Below, one piece after another: positions 1 to 10,415 of a stretch of 64,000 nucleotides of DNA. Each line of letters opens with the position of its first letter. The stretch's first letter is position 1. The notes under the pieces were generated by a model that searched no databases, was not told where the DNA came from, and saw nothing but the letters and a program-made list of their open reading frames with translations. The translations under genes and the position numbers were made by a program. Where the stretch lies: assembly GCA_021904315.1 (NCBI GenBank), contig CM038915.1:15376001-15440000 (forward strand), written 5' to 3'. Source of the DNA: Sphagnum magellanicum (Eukaryota > Streptophyta > Sphagnopsida > Sphagnales > Sphagnaceae).

Positions 1-1
1 T

Positions 2-166
2 GCATCCCTTGTGAAGAAAGCAGGTAGTAGTATAGACATCTGTAGGAGCAGCAAAAGGAATGAAGTGGAGAATCAACTAGTGGTAAAATCAGAGTACCTA
101 GGGTTTGCCACATGCTTTCAGCAGGCAGTGGTTCTGCTTGCATCAGGACTTACAAATAGATGGTAG
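2..166 (+). CDS. Possible C-terminal end of a gene cut by the left window edge
   Basis: The second reading frame is open from base 2 to a TAG at 164-166, giving 54 residues that end in LASGLTNRW. The composition is balanced (charged, hydrophobic and Cys residues mixed), unlike the low-complexity peptides elsewhere in the window. The following 600 bp are also less AT-rich and less repetitive than later DNA, as a 3' UTR would be. I recognise no domain. The piece is short enough to be open by chance, so this is a weak call that needs the sequence to the left. Confidence 0.3.
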   Translation, partial: ASLVKKAGSSIDICRSSKRNEVENQLVVKSEYLGFATCFQQAVVLLASGLTNRW

Positions 167-1795
167 AGCAGCTTCATCAGTATTTCTTATCTTGTTAGAT
201 GTACTACCCAGGCAGAATCTGTGTTTTAGACTTGTTATTTCACACTGACAGTTAGTGTAATGTATTCAACTTATTTAGTTGAAGTTTCTTGGCCAATTTT
301 GTTGACCCATGTAATTAGGGGATTGTACTGTGAGCTGTACTCATTGCTTTTAGTTTCCTTTTACTCTGTATAGTTTTACCCCTGTGCATTACAGTTAGAA
401 AGACTTGATGAAATTGTTACTGCCGGTTTTGTGACAGTAACTTGGTATGAAGGTTAATGTTTGACATCAACCTCAACCCATTGCTGGGAACTAATGAAGT
501 CAGTGGGTGTGGTACTAGGGTAGTGTGAGAGTAACATAGTGGATGCAGGCTCTGAAAATCAATCTGGGTGGCCTGGTCTTCACGCGGATGCTTCATATGT
601 TGCTGGGGACCTGTGTCAAGGGCTGATAGCAATCTTATATAACCATCATGACCTTGCTTTGTGAGTGTGGTCTATGCAACAGATGGTGGTGTACATCATC
701 AGCAGGAACCATCAAGGTGTGCCACCTTTGGCTAGATGATCAGGGAGCACAAGCAACCTGAAATATTATTTTATCAACAACCCAGATGACTTATCACTTG
801 TGATCAAAGCAAATTGATTTGATTAGGTTCTTTTGGTGGCATTAACACAATTAATGTGAAGGAATATTTTTATTTTGCACTAGGCGGAAATAAAAATTTA
901 ACACCATTATTGGGATATAGAAATGTATATGTTACTGGGATCTGCTCTAAACTCTAATATCAAGATGTTCTCTGGATTTATCAGAGTCTATGGCTTTCAA
1001 GCTGGCTATTTAATGGTGTAATTATGTTATTCAGAACAATTATTATTATTTAACCTCAATTACCTTACTTTCTCCCTTCATGGTGATGAAAGGCATATCA
1101 ACTTTACAAGTTCATCTCCTTTATCATTGGAGTTACTCTTTATTACATGCACTTTGAAAATTTCCTTTTCAATTATCTTTATCTCTTTCTCATAACTACA
1201 ATCCTTTGCCTTAAGCACCTACATGGATATGAAACAAACGCAGAAATCATTTCATTTAATTTTATGCAACTGTTGTGACAATTTCAAATGTCAAAGTTCA
1301 GGCTTATGACACTTTCTAAAGAAGGGCCTAGGACAAGGCCACCCTTGGGCATAGGATAAGTATGAGCAAGCAAAGAACATTGAGGAGATAGAGTGCTAAA
1401 AGGGTGAGGGCCTAGGTTGGATATACAAATGCTAAAAATACATTATATATTTCAATTTGAATATTTTTCTTTCTGATAATTGTTTCCAAAAAAATATAGT
1501 TTCATTTTGTAAGAAAACCACTTTGAAAAGTTCTAAATCATAGGTATGAATAATATTTGGATATTTTAAATAAAGCATCAATTATATTTAATTCTATAAT
1601 TTTACAAAACCTTGGATTAATCCAAAGCTTTTTCTCCAACCATGTGGTTCTAGTTATTGCAAGAATTTTTATGAAAATTACATGACAAACATTAGATAGG
1701 TTTGAATTTGACAAGAGTCCTTATTCCAAACCCTAACATTTAGAATTCTACATTGTGTGAAGATCCTAGCAAAACATTTGTGACAAGTCTCACAA
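167..1795. other. Non-coding flank, no gene seen
   Basis: Bases 167 to about 800 are of ordinary complexity and could be the 3' UTR and downstream flank of the gene fragment at the left edge. From about 1400 the DNA becomes AT-rich. Short open frames here show no recognisable domain. Confidence 0.4.
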
Positions 1796-1985
1796 CAATG
1801 TAATCTTGTAACCCCATTTTTGATGCGTTGTACAATACTTGAATTAATAGTTTCATTGGAGGTGAAAGGGTTTGTGTGTTTAAACATAATGGAAAAAAAC
1901 GAAGCCCATCACCTTTTGAGGTAGTTAGTGGTTGATCTTGTTTAATTTTTGCATACTTCAACACTAAAATGTGAATTCAAGAATA
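1796..1985 (+). repeat. Dispersed repeat A, copy 1
   Basis: This stretch matches 6583-6745 in the same orientation with many substitutions and small gaps. Shared words include TTGAATTAATAGTTTCAT, GCCCATCACC, ATCTTGTTTAAT and TTCAACACTAAAATG. The class is unknown. It is probably an old transposon fragment. Confidence 0.6.
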
Positions 1986-2379
1986 TGTCTCACTATGCCA
2001 AATCTTGTCCATTCCAAGCCATGTGTTTTTTATTACCATGTAATTATTGTTTATGACCATTTTTATGACTAAGATTAGAGTAGTCCTTCATGTCACCCTA
2101 ACTACCAATGCTCTTAGTTCTAGGTGCAATGATGGTAAGGTACCCACCAACATTCTAGTTGTAAATGTAATTACATTTTGTGCATGTGGTGTGGATTGGA
2201 TGAACACGAGATGAGAAGTCAATTATTGTTTGTTACATTTAATAACATTCAACAACATACTCGATAAGTTAGTTGTTTTTGTGACTTGTAATGGGTGTCT
2301 ATGATTACACGTAATTAATTAGACCATGTGTGATGTCCTATTCAATTAGTAACGCAACTACAAATCCAAATGACAATTT

Positions 2380-2910
2380 ACAATTTAATAAGTAGGTAGC
2401 AGGTTGGTAATAAATAGGTAGATCCTACTTAGAATGTAGGAAGTTGGCAATAGGTAGGGTGAGGTTGGTAATAGCAAAAAGGTACTAGGTGATAATTGGA
2501 TAGTACTACCTAATTATTACTTATGCTTACTTAATAATTAGGTAAAACTACCTATATATTACTTAGTGGGCTTAGGTAGGCCCTTGGTAACCTTAGGTAG
2601 CCTCTAGGTAGACCTATATTTGTCATAAGTAGGTCTTAAATAACCTAGGTAGTTTAACATAAGTAGCCTTTTGGTAGGCATGTGTAGCCCTTAGGTAGCT
2701 TAAGTATTCCTTGATAGGCCTATATTTGTCATAAATAGGCTTTAAGTGGCTTGGGTAGCCTAGCGTAAGTAGCCTTTAGGTAGGCATGTGTAGGGCCTAA
2801 GGTAGGCCTTCATAGGTTTAAGGTTGGTGATGAGTATGTAAGTAAACAAATATGTAGGTAGTTAAGTAAATACATAGGTAGGTAGGTGTAGACATGTTCA
2901 TATAATAAGT
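2380..2910 (+). repeat. TAGG-rich degenerate tetranucleotide tract
   Basis: The tract is dominated by TAGG/GTAGG words spaced irregularly, such as AAGTAGGTAGCAGG, CTTAGGTAGGCCC and AATAGGTAG. It looks like an eroded (TAGG)n satellite. Similar tracts occur at 4480-4980, 8470-9200 and, as CCTA, at 45830-46140. Confidence 0.7.
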
Positions 2911-2934
2911 TGATCAAAAATATTATTTTATGAA

Positions 2935-2999
2935 AGGTGCAATGCATTGGTTAAAGACTTGATCTTTCAACAAGGAGGTGAGGGGTTCTTTTTATACTT
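2935..2999 (+). repeat. tRNA-like (SINE-head-like) sequence
   Basis: The order TGCAATGCATTGGTTAAAG, GATCTTTCAACAAGG, GGTGAGGGGTTC resembles the D-loop, anticodon region and T-arm of a tRNA, as at the head of a tRNA-derived SINE. The B-box equivalent is degraded after GGTTC and no clean cloverleaf or poly-A tail is visible. A weaker relative is at 5262-5315. Low confidence. Confidence 0.3.
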
Positions 3000-3339
3000 G
3001 TAAACTATATTTCACATGTTAAAAAGACTAGACTTGCTTAGCCTAGAGTGGGCTACATACGTACCTATTTTTAACCTATATAATATAATATGTAGGTGTG
3101 CATGTTTACATTAGTTGCAAAAGTAGTTACACAATTAATCACAAATTGAAATGCCCTCCCAATCCACATGGGAATGATGGATGAATTGGTAGTCACATTG
3201 GGATGTGATTAGGGTGACATGGTAATGGCATGTCATGTTGTTTGCAACTTGTCCAAAGCAATTGGGGAATTTCTAGTCACAAATGTTGATTATGACTAGA
3301 AAATTAATCACAAGCTCAATCGAAAATTGACCATTTTTT

Positions 3340-3545
3340 GGGTCACGTTTTCAATTATTTCACATTCTGTAATCCATATGATTAGCAATGGTAGTTATAA
3401 AAATCCTTAAGTTCATAGGGTTTTCCATAAGATGGCATTGCTAATTTCAATGCGTTCACTAATCAAATTCATATAAAATGAGCATGATTATTTTAATCTC
3501 AAGAAAATTCTGAAAATAGTATGTGTCAAGTCATTAACTTAATAC
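3340..3545 (+). repeat. Dispersed repeat B, copy 1
   Basis: The segment beginning TTTTCAATTATTTCACATT is repeated at 6742-6860, and its later part (AATCAAATTCATATAAAA, TTTTAATCTCAAGAAAA) at 7185-7250. Both copies are in the same orientation. Repeats A and B keep the same order in both places, so they may be parts of one old element. Confidence 0.55.
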
Positions 3546-4224
3546 AAATCTAACTCAAATCCAATCCACTAAGTTAGATATTTCACACCATGGTGTTACA
3601 AAAAATAAACTAAAGAAGAAACTAACCCTAACTTTATCCCATTCACATAAAAAGAGTAAAACAACTCAAAACAAGAGTTGATAAGTGACATATCAATATT
3701 GGTAAGGAAGGAGTAAATGATTTTAGATACCTAATTTTTAGGAATAAATATTTAAAATTTTACCCATTGATATCAAAAGATTAAAATACCCCCCTTTTAT
3801 GATTGAGGTGTCAGTGTTTTTTTGTATAATAGCCACCCTAGGTATGATTGCTCAATGTTGGTTTTAAAATACTCCCATTGTATTATTTCTATTGGTGTAG
3901 CTTGTGCCATTGGCCCAAGTGTGAACGCAAAGTTATGAATTTGTTCCAAGTGTGATAAAAACCATTCTAGATTTAGGTTAATTTCCAATGAAAAAAAAAA
4001 ATTCAAAACTCAATATCTACACAACTTTAAACTTGAAATTTACAAAGGACCTCTAAGAAATCCATTCATCAAAAGTTTCCAATAGTATCCAGAAACACCC
4101 CAATTTCCTTAAAATTTTTAGTTTTGATTTTGTTGAATTTTCTTTAACAAAGTTGTTCAATGTTCAATAACTCTTGCACCATACCTGTTTAAATATTATG
4201 AATTAATTATCTTTTATCAACCTA
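3546..4224. other. AT-rich intergenic DNA, nothing recognised
   Basis: No coding region or clear repeat was identified here. A short reverse-strand open frame at 3797-4006 shows no domain and is taken as chance. Confidence 0.5.
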
Positions 4225-4479
4225 CACTAAAAAAAATCACAACTTTTCAAAAGGTTCAAATTGACCAAAATGTTTGCTTTGATTAGAAGTTATGTCCATT
4301 TTGATTAAAAGGTGCATGAAAGGCATGTGTCATTTTTTACTATAACATTTGATTGAAGTGACCTTTTTGACTAGGTGTCAATTAGACATTTAATAAAATA
4401 GAACAAACAAAAGAAAAAGGTGTATCAAGATGACCATGTTTTTGTCAAGTTGGACATATTGATTTGACATTAGCTAAAC

Positions 4480-4980
4480 ATGCCTAGGCCAAAGCTACCT
4501 ACATACCTAACATACTTAATTAGCCTAACATAGCTACTTAGGCTATTAAGTAGGCCTATGTTACTTATAACCAATTATAACTAATAAACTAGCCTATTAA
4601 TTAAGCCTAAGCTACTTACTTAACATATGCTAAGTTAGGTTATGCTTGTAATGAATTGCCATTATGTAATGTTATTAATTCATGTGTTCTAGTAGGTAGG
4701 TAGGTAGGTAGGTATGTCATGAATTAATAACATTCATTGCTAGTGGCAATATTCACCAGCTACAAGCATAACCTAAATAACCTAGGCCTAGTGAATAGGT
4801 TAGCATATTTATTTACCTACTTTACCTTACCCTACTTTACTATCCTTCCTATTTTAATTATTTATCTTACTTTACCTACCACACATGGTTACTTAATAAT
4901 TATTACATAATTACTTACCTATGCTTACCTATTCTACCCACCTACTCTACCTACCTACCTACCTTTTATTGTTTAATCAT
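4480..4980. repeat. TAGG/CCTA tract inside the CACTA-like element
   Basis: Irregular AGCCTA and TAGGC words fill this stretch. A perfect (GTAG)n core lies at about 4691-4714, and the orientation switches to CCTA-rich towards 4980. Confidence 0.65.
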
Positions 4981-5261
4981 ACAATGAAATATAGTTGGAA
5001 TTGGAAGAATTGTAAGTTCACTCATGTCAATTTTTTAATGATTTGTGTTTTTCAAAAACATTAAAAAAAAAATTGAATATTTACAAAATAAATTGATTTA
5101 TTGAATAGAAATTTGAATAAACTTCAACATTATGTATTTATTTGTTTCATTTGAATAAGATTTGAGATTAAAAAAGGTTTGCCAATTTAAGAATTTTGAA
5201 TGATTTCATAGTTTAGAAATAAAATGTTGCAGACCTTATACTAGCAAAAAGTCGTGTAATT

Positions 5262-5315
5262 TGGTGGCAAAGGCATTGGTGTGCTTTCATGAAGTCTTGA
5301 GTTCACACTCAAAGC
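5262..5315 (+). repeat. Second tRNA-like (SINE-head-like) sequence
   Basis: GGTGGCAAAGGCATTGGT followed by GAGTTCACACTC has the layout of a tRNA A box and B box. It lies inside the CACTA-like element. No defined SINE ends are visible, so the call is weak. Confidence 0.25.
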
Positions 5316-5718
5316 AGGTCACATATACAAAATTTGTATATGGTGAAGCATATAGTGTGTGAATACAATGTACATTGTAAACATCCAGTCATAAGTAGAA
5401 TGTAAGGTAGCTATTTACAAGCCTATCTTTTTATGACATGTATGATGTCACGTCACCTTCCAAGATGTGACATAATGATAACACATGGTTTAAATTAGAC
5501 CATAGATAATGATGATTTAATTTACCAATGGTCAAATTGACAACTAGTTGATTAGTCAAAACATCTTAGGACCTTTGGTAAAAAAGACACTAATCAAAAT
5601 AAACATGTCCAAATTGAATTGTCCAAAATGGCATTTTGGTCAAGTTGGATGCGGGGGGGGGGGAGGAAATAATTTTGACCAGTTCTTTTGGTCAAAAGGG
5701 TGGTGACTTCTTGTAGTG

Positions 5719-6582
5719 TTTTTAATGGTGTTTAAGCTACCTTGGGCAATTGCATGTGGTTTTGGGTTTGATTATTGTACTTTTTCCTAAACTATTAAAG
5801 TTTTAAAAAAGAAAATATAAGGTTTGGTTTAAGAAGTAACATCCAAATCTATAGTTGTGAATAGTCCAAAGACTTGAGGTTAGTTGTACAAGAACATTCA
5901 ACCATGATAATTGTTTTTTATTTTGCAAGAATCTAAAAGAATTGTATGATAAATACAATTGTGTTTCAAATCAAATATATGGAATTATGGTGAATCAAGT
6001 GTCCAAGTTGGTCACAATAGTGGAGGAAGGGTTGCAAAAGAAAATTCACATTATGTATATGGATTGATTCCAAAGGCAAGCAAGTGGATGTCAATCTTTG
6101 CATGTGTCAATGCAACTATAACATACATGTTCCTAGTTTTTACATTTTTAGAGACCATTGTTGCATGTGCAATTACATAAAAGAATGTGAGATAGGGGTC
6201 ACTATGGGTATGTAGCACAAGCATGGATGACAACGAAACTTTTTTGTGCTTGGATTTCACATTTTGCACAATTAGTTGGTGGCATCACACTTAGCAATTG
6301 ACATTGACTCATTTTAGATGGGCATGGATCCTAAGTGACCTTTGTTAGATCAATCACAAAGTAAATGACACAAACATTCAATGCATTTTCATCATATTGA
6401 TAAGAGAAAAAATCGTCCACAATAAAAAATCTTGGCTAGTCGGAAGGAAGATGACTTGATAGTTAATGTAACTTCTAATATATGTATTATGTGCATACAT
6501 GCTTTGTATACATATTGAAAGTCATATATCTTACATTTTCTTTAAATTTCAAGATGTATTGTCATATTTTTGTGACAAAGAA
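5719..6582. other. AT-rich intergenic DNA, nothing recognised
   Basis: Two overlapping short open frames on opposite strands near 5959-6269 have no recognisable domain. No boundaries of an element were found. Confidence 0.45.
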
Positions 6583-6860
6583 AGTCGATTTTCTTCTAAT
6601 TTTGTAAAAATCTTGAATTAATAGTTTCATAGTGATCAAAGGGCTTGTGTGTTTAACAATGGTAAAAAATGAGGCCCATCACCACTTTGGGATCTATCTT
6701 GTTTAATGTTCCATATTTCAACACTAAAATGAGGATTTAAGTATATGTTTCAATTATTTCACATTTAATAATTCATTTGGTTAACAATGGCAAAAAAACC
6801 CTAAGCTCGTAGGATTTCTTGTAAATGGCATTATTAACTTCAATGCATCTTTAGATCGCT
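6583..6860 (+). repeat. Dispersed repeats A and B, second copies
   Basis: Bases 6583-6745 match 1796-1985, and 6742-6860 match the start of 3340-3545. The pairs are diverged by substitutions and indels. DNA from 6861 to 7810 shows only a further short match at 7185-7250 and no gene. Confidence 0.55.
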
Positions 6861-7810
6861 ACATCCTAAATCCCACAATACTGCAATTATTATTCATCTA
6901 CATATCGAAAATAAAAACTATGTTCACCACTAGATTTATGATCTATTCTTTATCTTCATCATTCTTCATTTGTAGTTTTTGTATTTCACATCTGTCATCC
7001 TCCTCCTCTATGTCAAAATTTGCCTCTTGATTTCCACCTGCACTATTTTCCCAATATATTGGCATTTGTTGTTTTTTTTTTTTGAATTTCACATTCCATG
7101 TATTTATAAGGTTTGAGCTTATTCATGTTAACCAACACAAGGTTAGTTTCAAACTTTTCAATGGTCACCAATAACATAGTGTTATAATAATCAAATTCAC
7201 ATAAAAAAGTATAATAATTTTAGTCCCAAGAAAAATTTGAAAATAAAATAACAAAGTATACCAACTTGGGGGTACCAAACCCCAATTTGGCCAAAATCGA
7301 AAACAAAATCGAAAGTTAAGATGAAACAATACACAAGAAATAGGAAGGTCCAAATTAATTTGCTCCCCTCAATTTGTCCTCACATGAATTTCAACCCCAA
7401 TTTTAGATTTGCTTTACTTTTGCTTTCAAAGTTTTGTTATAATAGAACTTTTGTAAATCTTGTGACCTGACACCTAGTTTTAGTAAATGTAACCTAGTTT
7501 CATTCACTTTACAAATTGGGGATGAAATAATGATTATAGGGTCAAATTAAGGCCCAAAGATAGGGTGACTTCTTGAGGATAATTCAAATATATAGTCAAA
7601 ATCATTAGAGTTTTTTGTGAATTAATCTTTAGTTTGAACTTCATTTTGATCAGAATTGTGTGATTCATCTTCCCTTTTTGAGCTATCCATAAAGTTTAGT
7701 AAAGTGAAGACTAATATTCACAACTAAGTTTTAAAAAATGATTGCCATAATCATTTTTTTAACCACATTACAATCTAAGTACATTATGGCCACATAACCT
7801 AAGTGGCAAC

Positions 7811-8464
7811 CTAGGGTGTATGCACTCCAAGGTGGCTCACTTTTTGAAAAAACAAAAGTCTTCCGTAAGTCCATTCTACAATGTTAAATTTTTGAAAATT
7901 TCTAGTACCATGGCTTCAATGGTAATAAAGTCCATATATCAAAAACAATAAAATCCATATTATTAGAAGTTCAACTACATATTCTAAATATATACAATTC
8001 TAAAAAAATAATTAAAATTTAAGAAAAACAACAACTATGCTAGGGACTTATGAAAATATGCCTCAATTTAACCATTCAAAAGTCCTTAATTAAAATTTGA
8101 TTATGATTTATGAGGGAAGATTTTCACATAAAAGTTTATTATTTGATGTTACACCATATATTGAGTCATTATAAATAATTTGGAATGGAATTCAATATTA
8201 ACCTTTTTATTTTCTACCATTCCAATTTGTTGACCAATCCATTTTTTTGCATTTGAAAAATCCATTGTGAAAAGTTGGCATACTTTTATTGAAAAATAAT
8301 TACATAAGTATTTTCATAATCAAGTTGATAATGTATAATCAATTTCAAATTCTTGATTTGATAAGTTTTATTATTCATTATAGGTGTCCAAAAAAAGGCC
8401 ACTTTGCAAAAATGGGCATTGTGGCGCAAAAAGTGGGCCACCTTAGTGTGCATTCACCCCCTAG
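7811..8464. mobile_element. TIR element with 36-38 bp terminal inverted repeats
   Basis: The left arm at 7811-7846 (CTAGGGTGTATGCACTCCAA, then GGTGGCTCACTTTTTG) pairs with the right arm at 8427-8464, which ends GTGTGCATTCACCCCCTAG. The arms differ at a few positions. CTA flanks GGG on both sides and may be a 3 bp target-site duplication. No transposase is encoded. The interior from about 8035 is repeated at 50755-51140, so this is one member of a dispersed family. The superfamily is unassigned. Confidence 0.6.
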
Positions 8465-8469
8465 TCAAA

Positions 8470-9200
8470 GGTTAACTAGGTTACTAAGGCCTACTTACTT
8501 TCCTATCTTGGGTTACTTACCTACTTGCTTATTTACCTATTTACTTACCCATGTACTACCTACCTATTTACCTATGAGATACTCAAATTTACTAAGGATA
8601 AGGATTATAAAAAAACCTACATGGGAGGCTACATAGGGTCATCTTATGGATTACCAAAAGGCTATTTAAAAGGTTACATAGGGCTTACATAGGGGGCTAT
8701 AAAGGGATTCTATAAGTTAGGGGATATTTGTAAAGCTATTTATGGGTTACATAGGGGGGCTATTTAAGAATTACCTACGGGGATACTTGAAGGCTATGTA
8801 GGGGCATTATGTAGCCCTATAAAAAACTTTTAGTATCCCGTAATTTGGGTAGCCCCCTATGTGTTTCCTTAGGCAGACCCCTAGGTGGCCCTTAGGTAGT
8901 CCTCTAAGTAGCCTTTAGGTATCCCATAGTTGATGTAAGCCTTTAGGTGTTTTCGTAGGTAGCCCTTTAAGTAAGTTCTATGTAACCCCTTAAATAGCTT
9001 TTAGGTATCCCATAACCTTGGTAGGTTTTTAGGTGTTTACATGGATTCCCTAAGTAGGCTTCAAGTAACGCCTTAAGTAGTCTTTAGCTATCCCATAACC
9101 TAGATAAACCTTTAGGTGTTTCCCTAGACAGTCCCTAGATAGGCCCAAGGGGACCCCTTAAATAACCCAGGGCATCTCCTAATTTAAGAAATCTCTTGGG
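8470..9200. repeat. TAGG/CCTA-rich degenerate tract
   Basis: The first part is CCTAC-rich (CTTACCTACTTG), the middle is rich in ATAGGG words, and the end is rich in TTAGGTAG and CCCTTAGGT words. It resembles the tracts at 2380-2910 and 45830-46140. It adjoins the TIR element that ends at 8464. Confidence 0.65.
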
Positions 9201-9529
9201 TAGCCTTTGTGTTACTGCTACTAATAATAAGTTCTAAAAAAGTCTTTATATATATATACACAAACAAGGATGAAAATCCATCAACAAAAAGTACAAAGCA
9301 TGTCGAAGCAAATGTAGACACACTAAGGGAAAACCAAAACAATCAAAAGAGAAGTAATGACTTAGAAAACCTAATGCTAAAAAGCTTTCCTAAGAACTTA
9401 CCAATCAGTGAGTACAAAGCCTTTGACTTCACAAACACTAAACTTGTATTTCCTTCCTTGGGCTATCTCCCCGGTGATGCCCTTTGTCCCATGTTAAAAA
9501 AGCCAAATCCCAGATTTCCCTGATACTAA

Positions 9530-9854
9530 GGCCCACTTTAGACGAGGGTCCAGGGCCCAATTTCCTAGGAACCAATTTGGACTGATTTGAAGCAAATTGA
9601 ATCCTTGAGTTGGGCTATACCTTGGTCCCTAGTCTGATTCTTGGTTCTCCAAATCAGGAGCTCTCCTTTTAGCAGTGTTTTTTTGGTCCAGACCAATTGA
9701 TTTTCCCTCCAAAACAGGTGCCATGTAGGTTAGCTTCAATTTGTCACTTTTTGGTCTTGCACCCTTTGCCTTAGGACCAATTTAAAGCTTTCGACCAATA
9801 AAATTGCTTGAATTCATTGGTCCCTGGACTTTGGACCCTCGTTTAAAGTCAGCC
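9530..9854. mobile_element. Tourist-like MITE, copy 1
   Basis: This 325 bp element has inverted termini: the left begins GGCCCACTTTAGACGAGGG, and the right, reverse-complemented, begins GGCTGACTTTAAACGAGGG. It is flanked by TAA on both sides (9527-9529 and 9855-9857), the 3 bp TWA target duplication of PIF/Harbinger-type MITEs. There is no coding capacity. A second copy in the same orientation lies in intron 7 of the CCD8 gene at 17394-17727. Confidence 0.85.
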
Positions 9855-10203
9855 TAATACTAATTTATTACCTCAATATGAGCAGAAAGCTGACTTATGA
9901 TCATAGAGAGTATTTTTACTAGTATCTTTCTTAAGTGAACCTAAGTCCTACCAAGAATCATAAGAGCCAACTTAAAACCTAAATTGTCTCTTTATTGGGC
10001 TACCTACCATCTTCCATGGTAGAACCCATATCCCAGATTTCAGGGATCCTTGGACCTTACCTTGGAGGGTCATTTTTACATTCAATATACAATGTAAATG
10101 GAATGCATCTCCATGATAGGTACTCCAAGATTTCCAAGATTTTTTTTCCCTTTTCTTTTGGCGGCAACATTGAAGCCATATGAGCATGGGCTGCTTTTCT
10201 TTA

Positions 10204-10415
10204 AGGTGCATTCACACTTGGTGTTAGGACTCTAGTGTGAAGTCCCCTGACACCAAGCTAGTCATTTAGGACTTAAACCTACTTAGCATAAAAAATTTGT
10301 ATTTAGCTAACAATCACTTAAAACTAACCTATCGCCTATTTAACATTGGGTGCCACCTAGGATGTCACCTAGATTTTCATTTAACAATGACTTAACATCA
10401 GGTGTGAACGTACCT
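10204..10415. mobile_element. 212 bp MITE with TTA target duplication
   Basis: The left terminus AGGTGCATTCACACTTGGTG pairs with the right terminus, which reverse-complemented reads AGGTACGTTCACACCTGATG. The element is flanked by TTA at 10201-10203 and 10416-10418. Size, TIR and TTA duplication fit a PIF/Harbinger (Tourist-like) MITE, but the termini differ from those of the 9530-9854 family. No second copy was seen in the window. Confidence 0.8.

Larger units (their letters stand above)
4225..5718. mobile_element. CACTA-like non-autonomous DNA transposon
   Basis: The left end reads CACTAAAAAAAATCACAAC, and the right end, reverse-complemented, reads CACTACAAGAAGTCACCAC. These match the CACTA/EnSpm terminal signature and pair as imperfect terminal inverted repeats. 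Subterminal words such as TTGACCAAAA and TTTTGATTA recur in both arms in inverted orientation, as expected for this superfamily. The interior holds a TAGG/CCTA tract and no transposase, so it would be non-autonomous. I see no matching 3 bp target-site duplication (CTA left, TTT right), which leaves the boundaries uncertain. Confidence 0.6.

Noticed and set aside
2935-2999. A true tRNA gene
   Set aside because: The T-arm and acceptor stem do not form, so at most it is a tRNA-derived repeat head.
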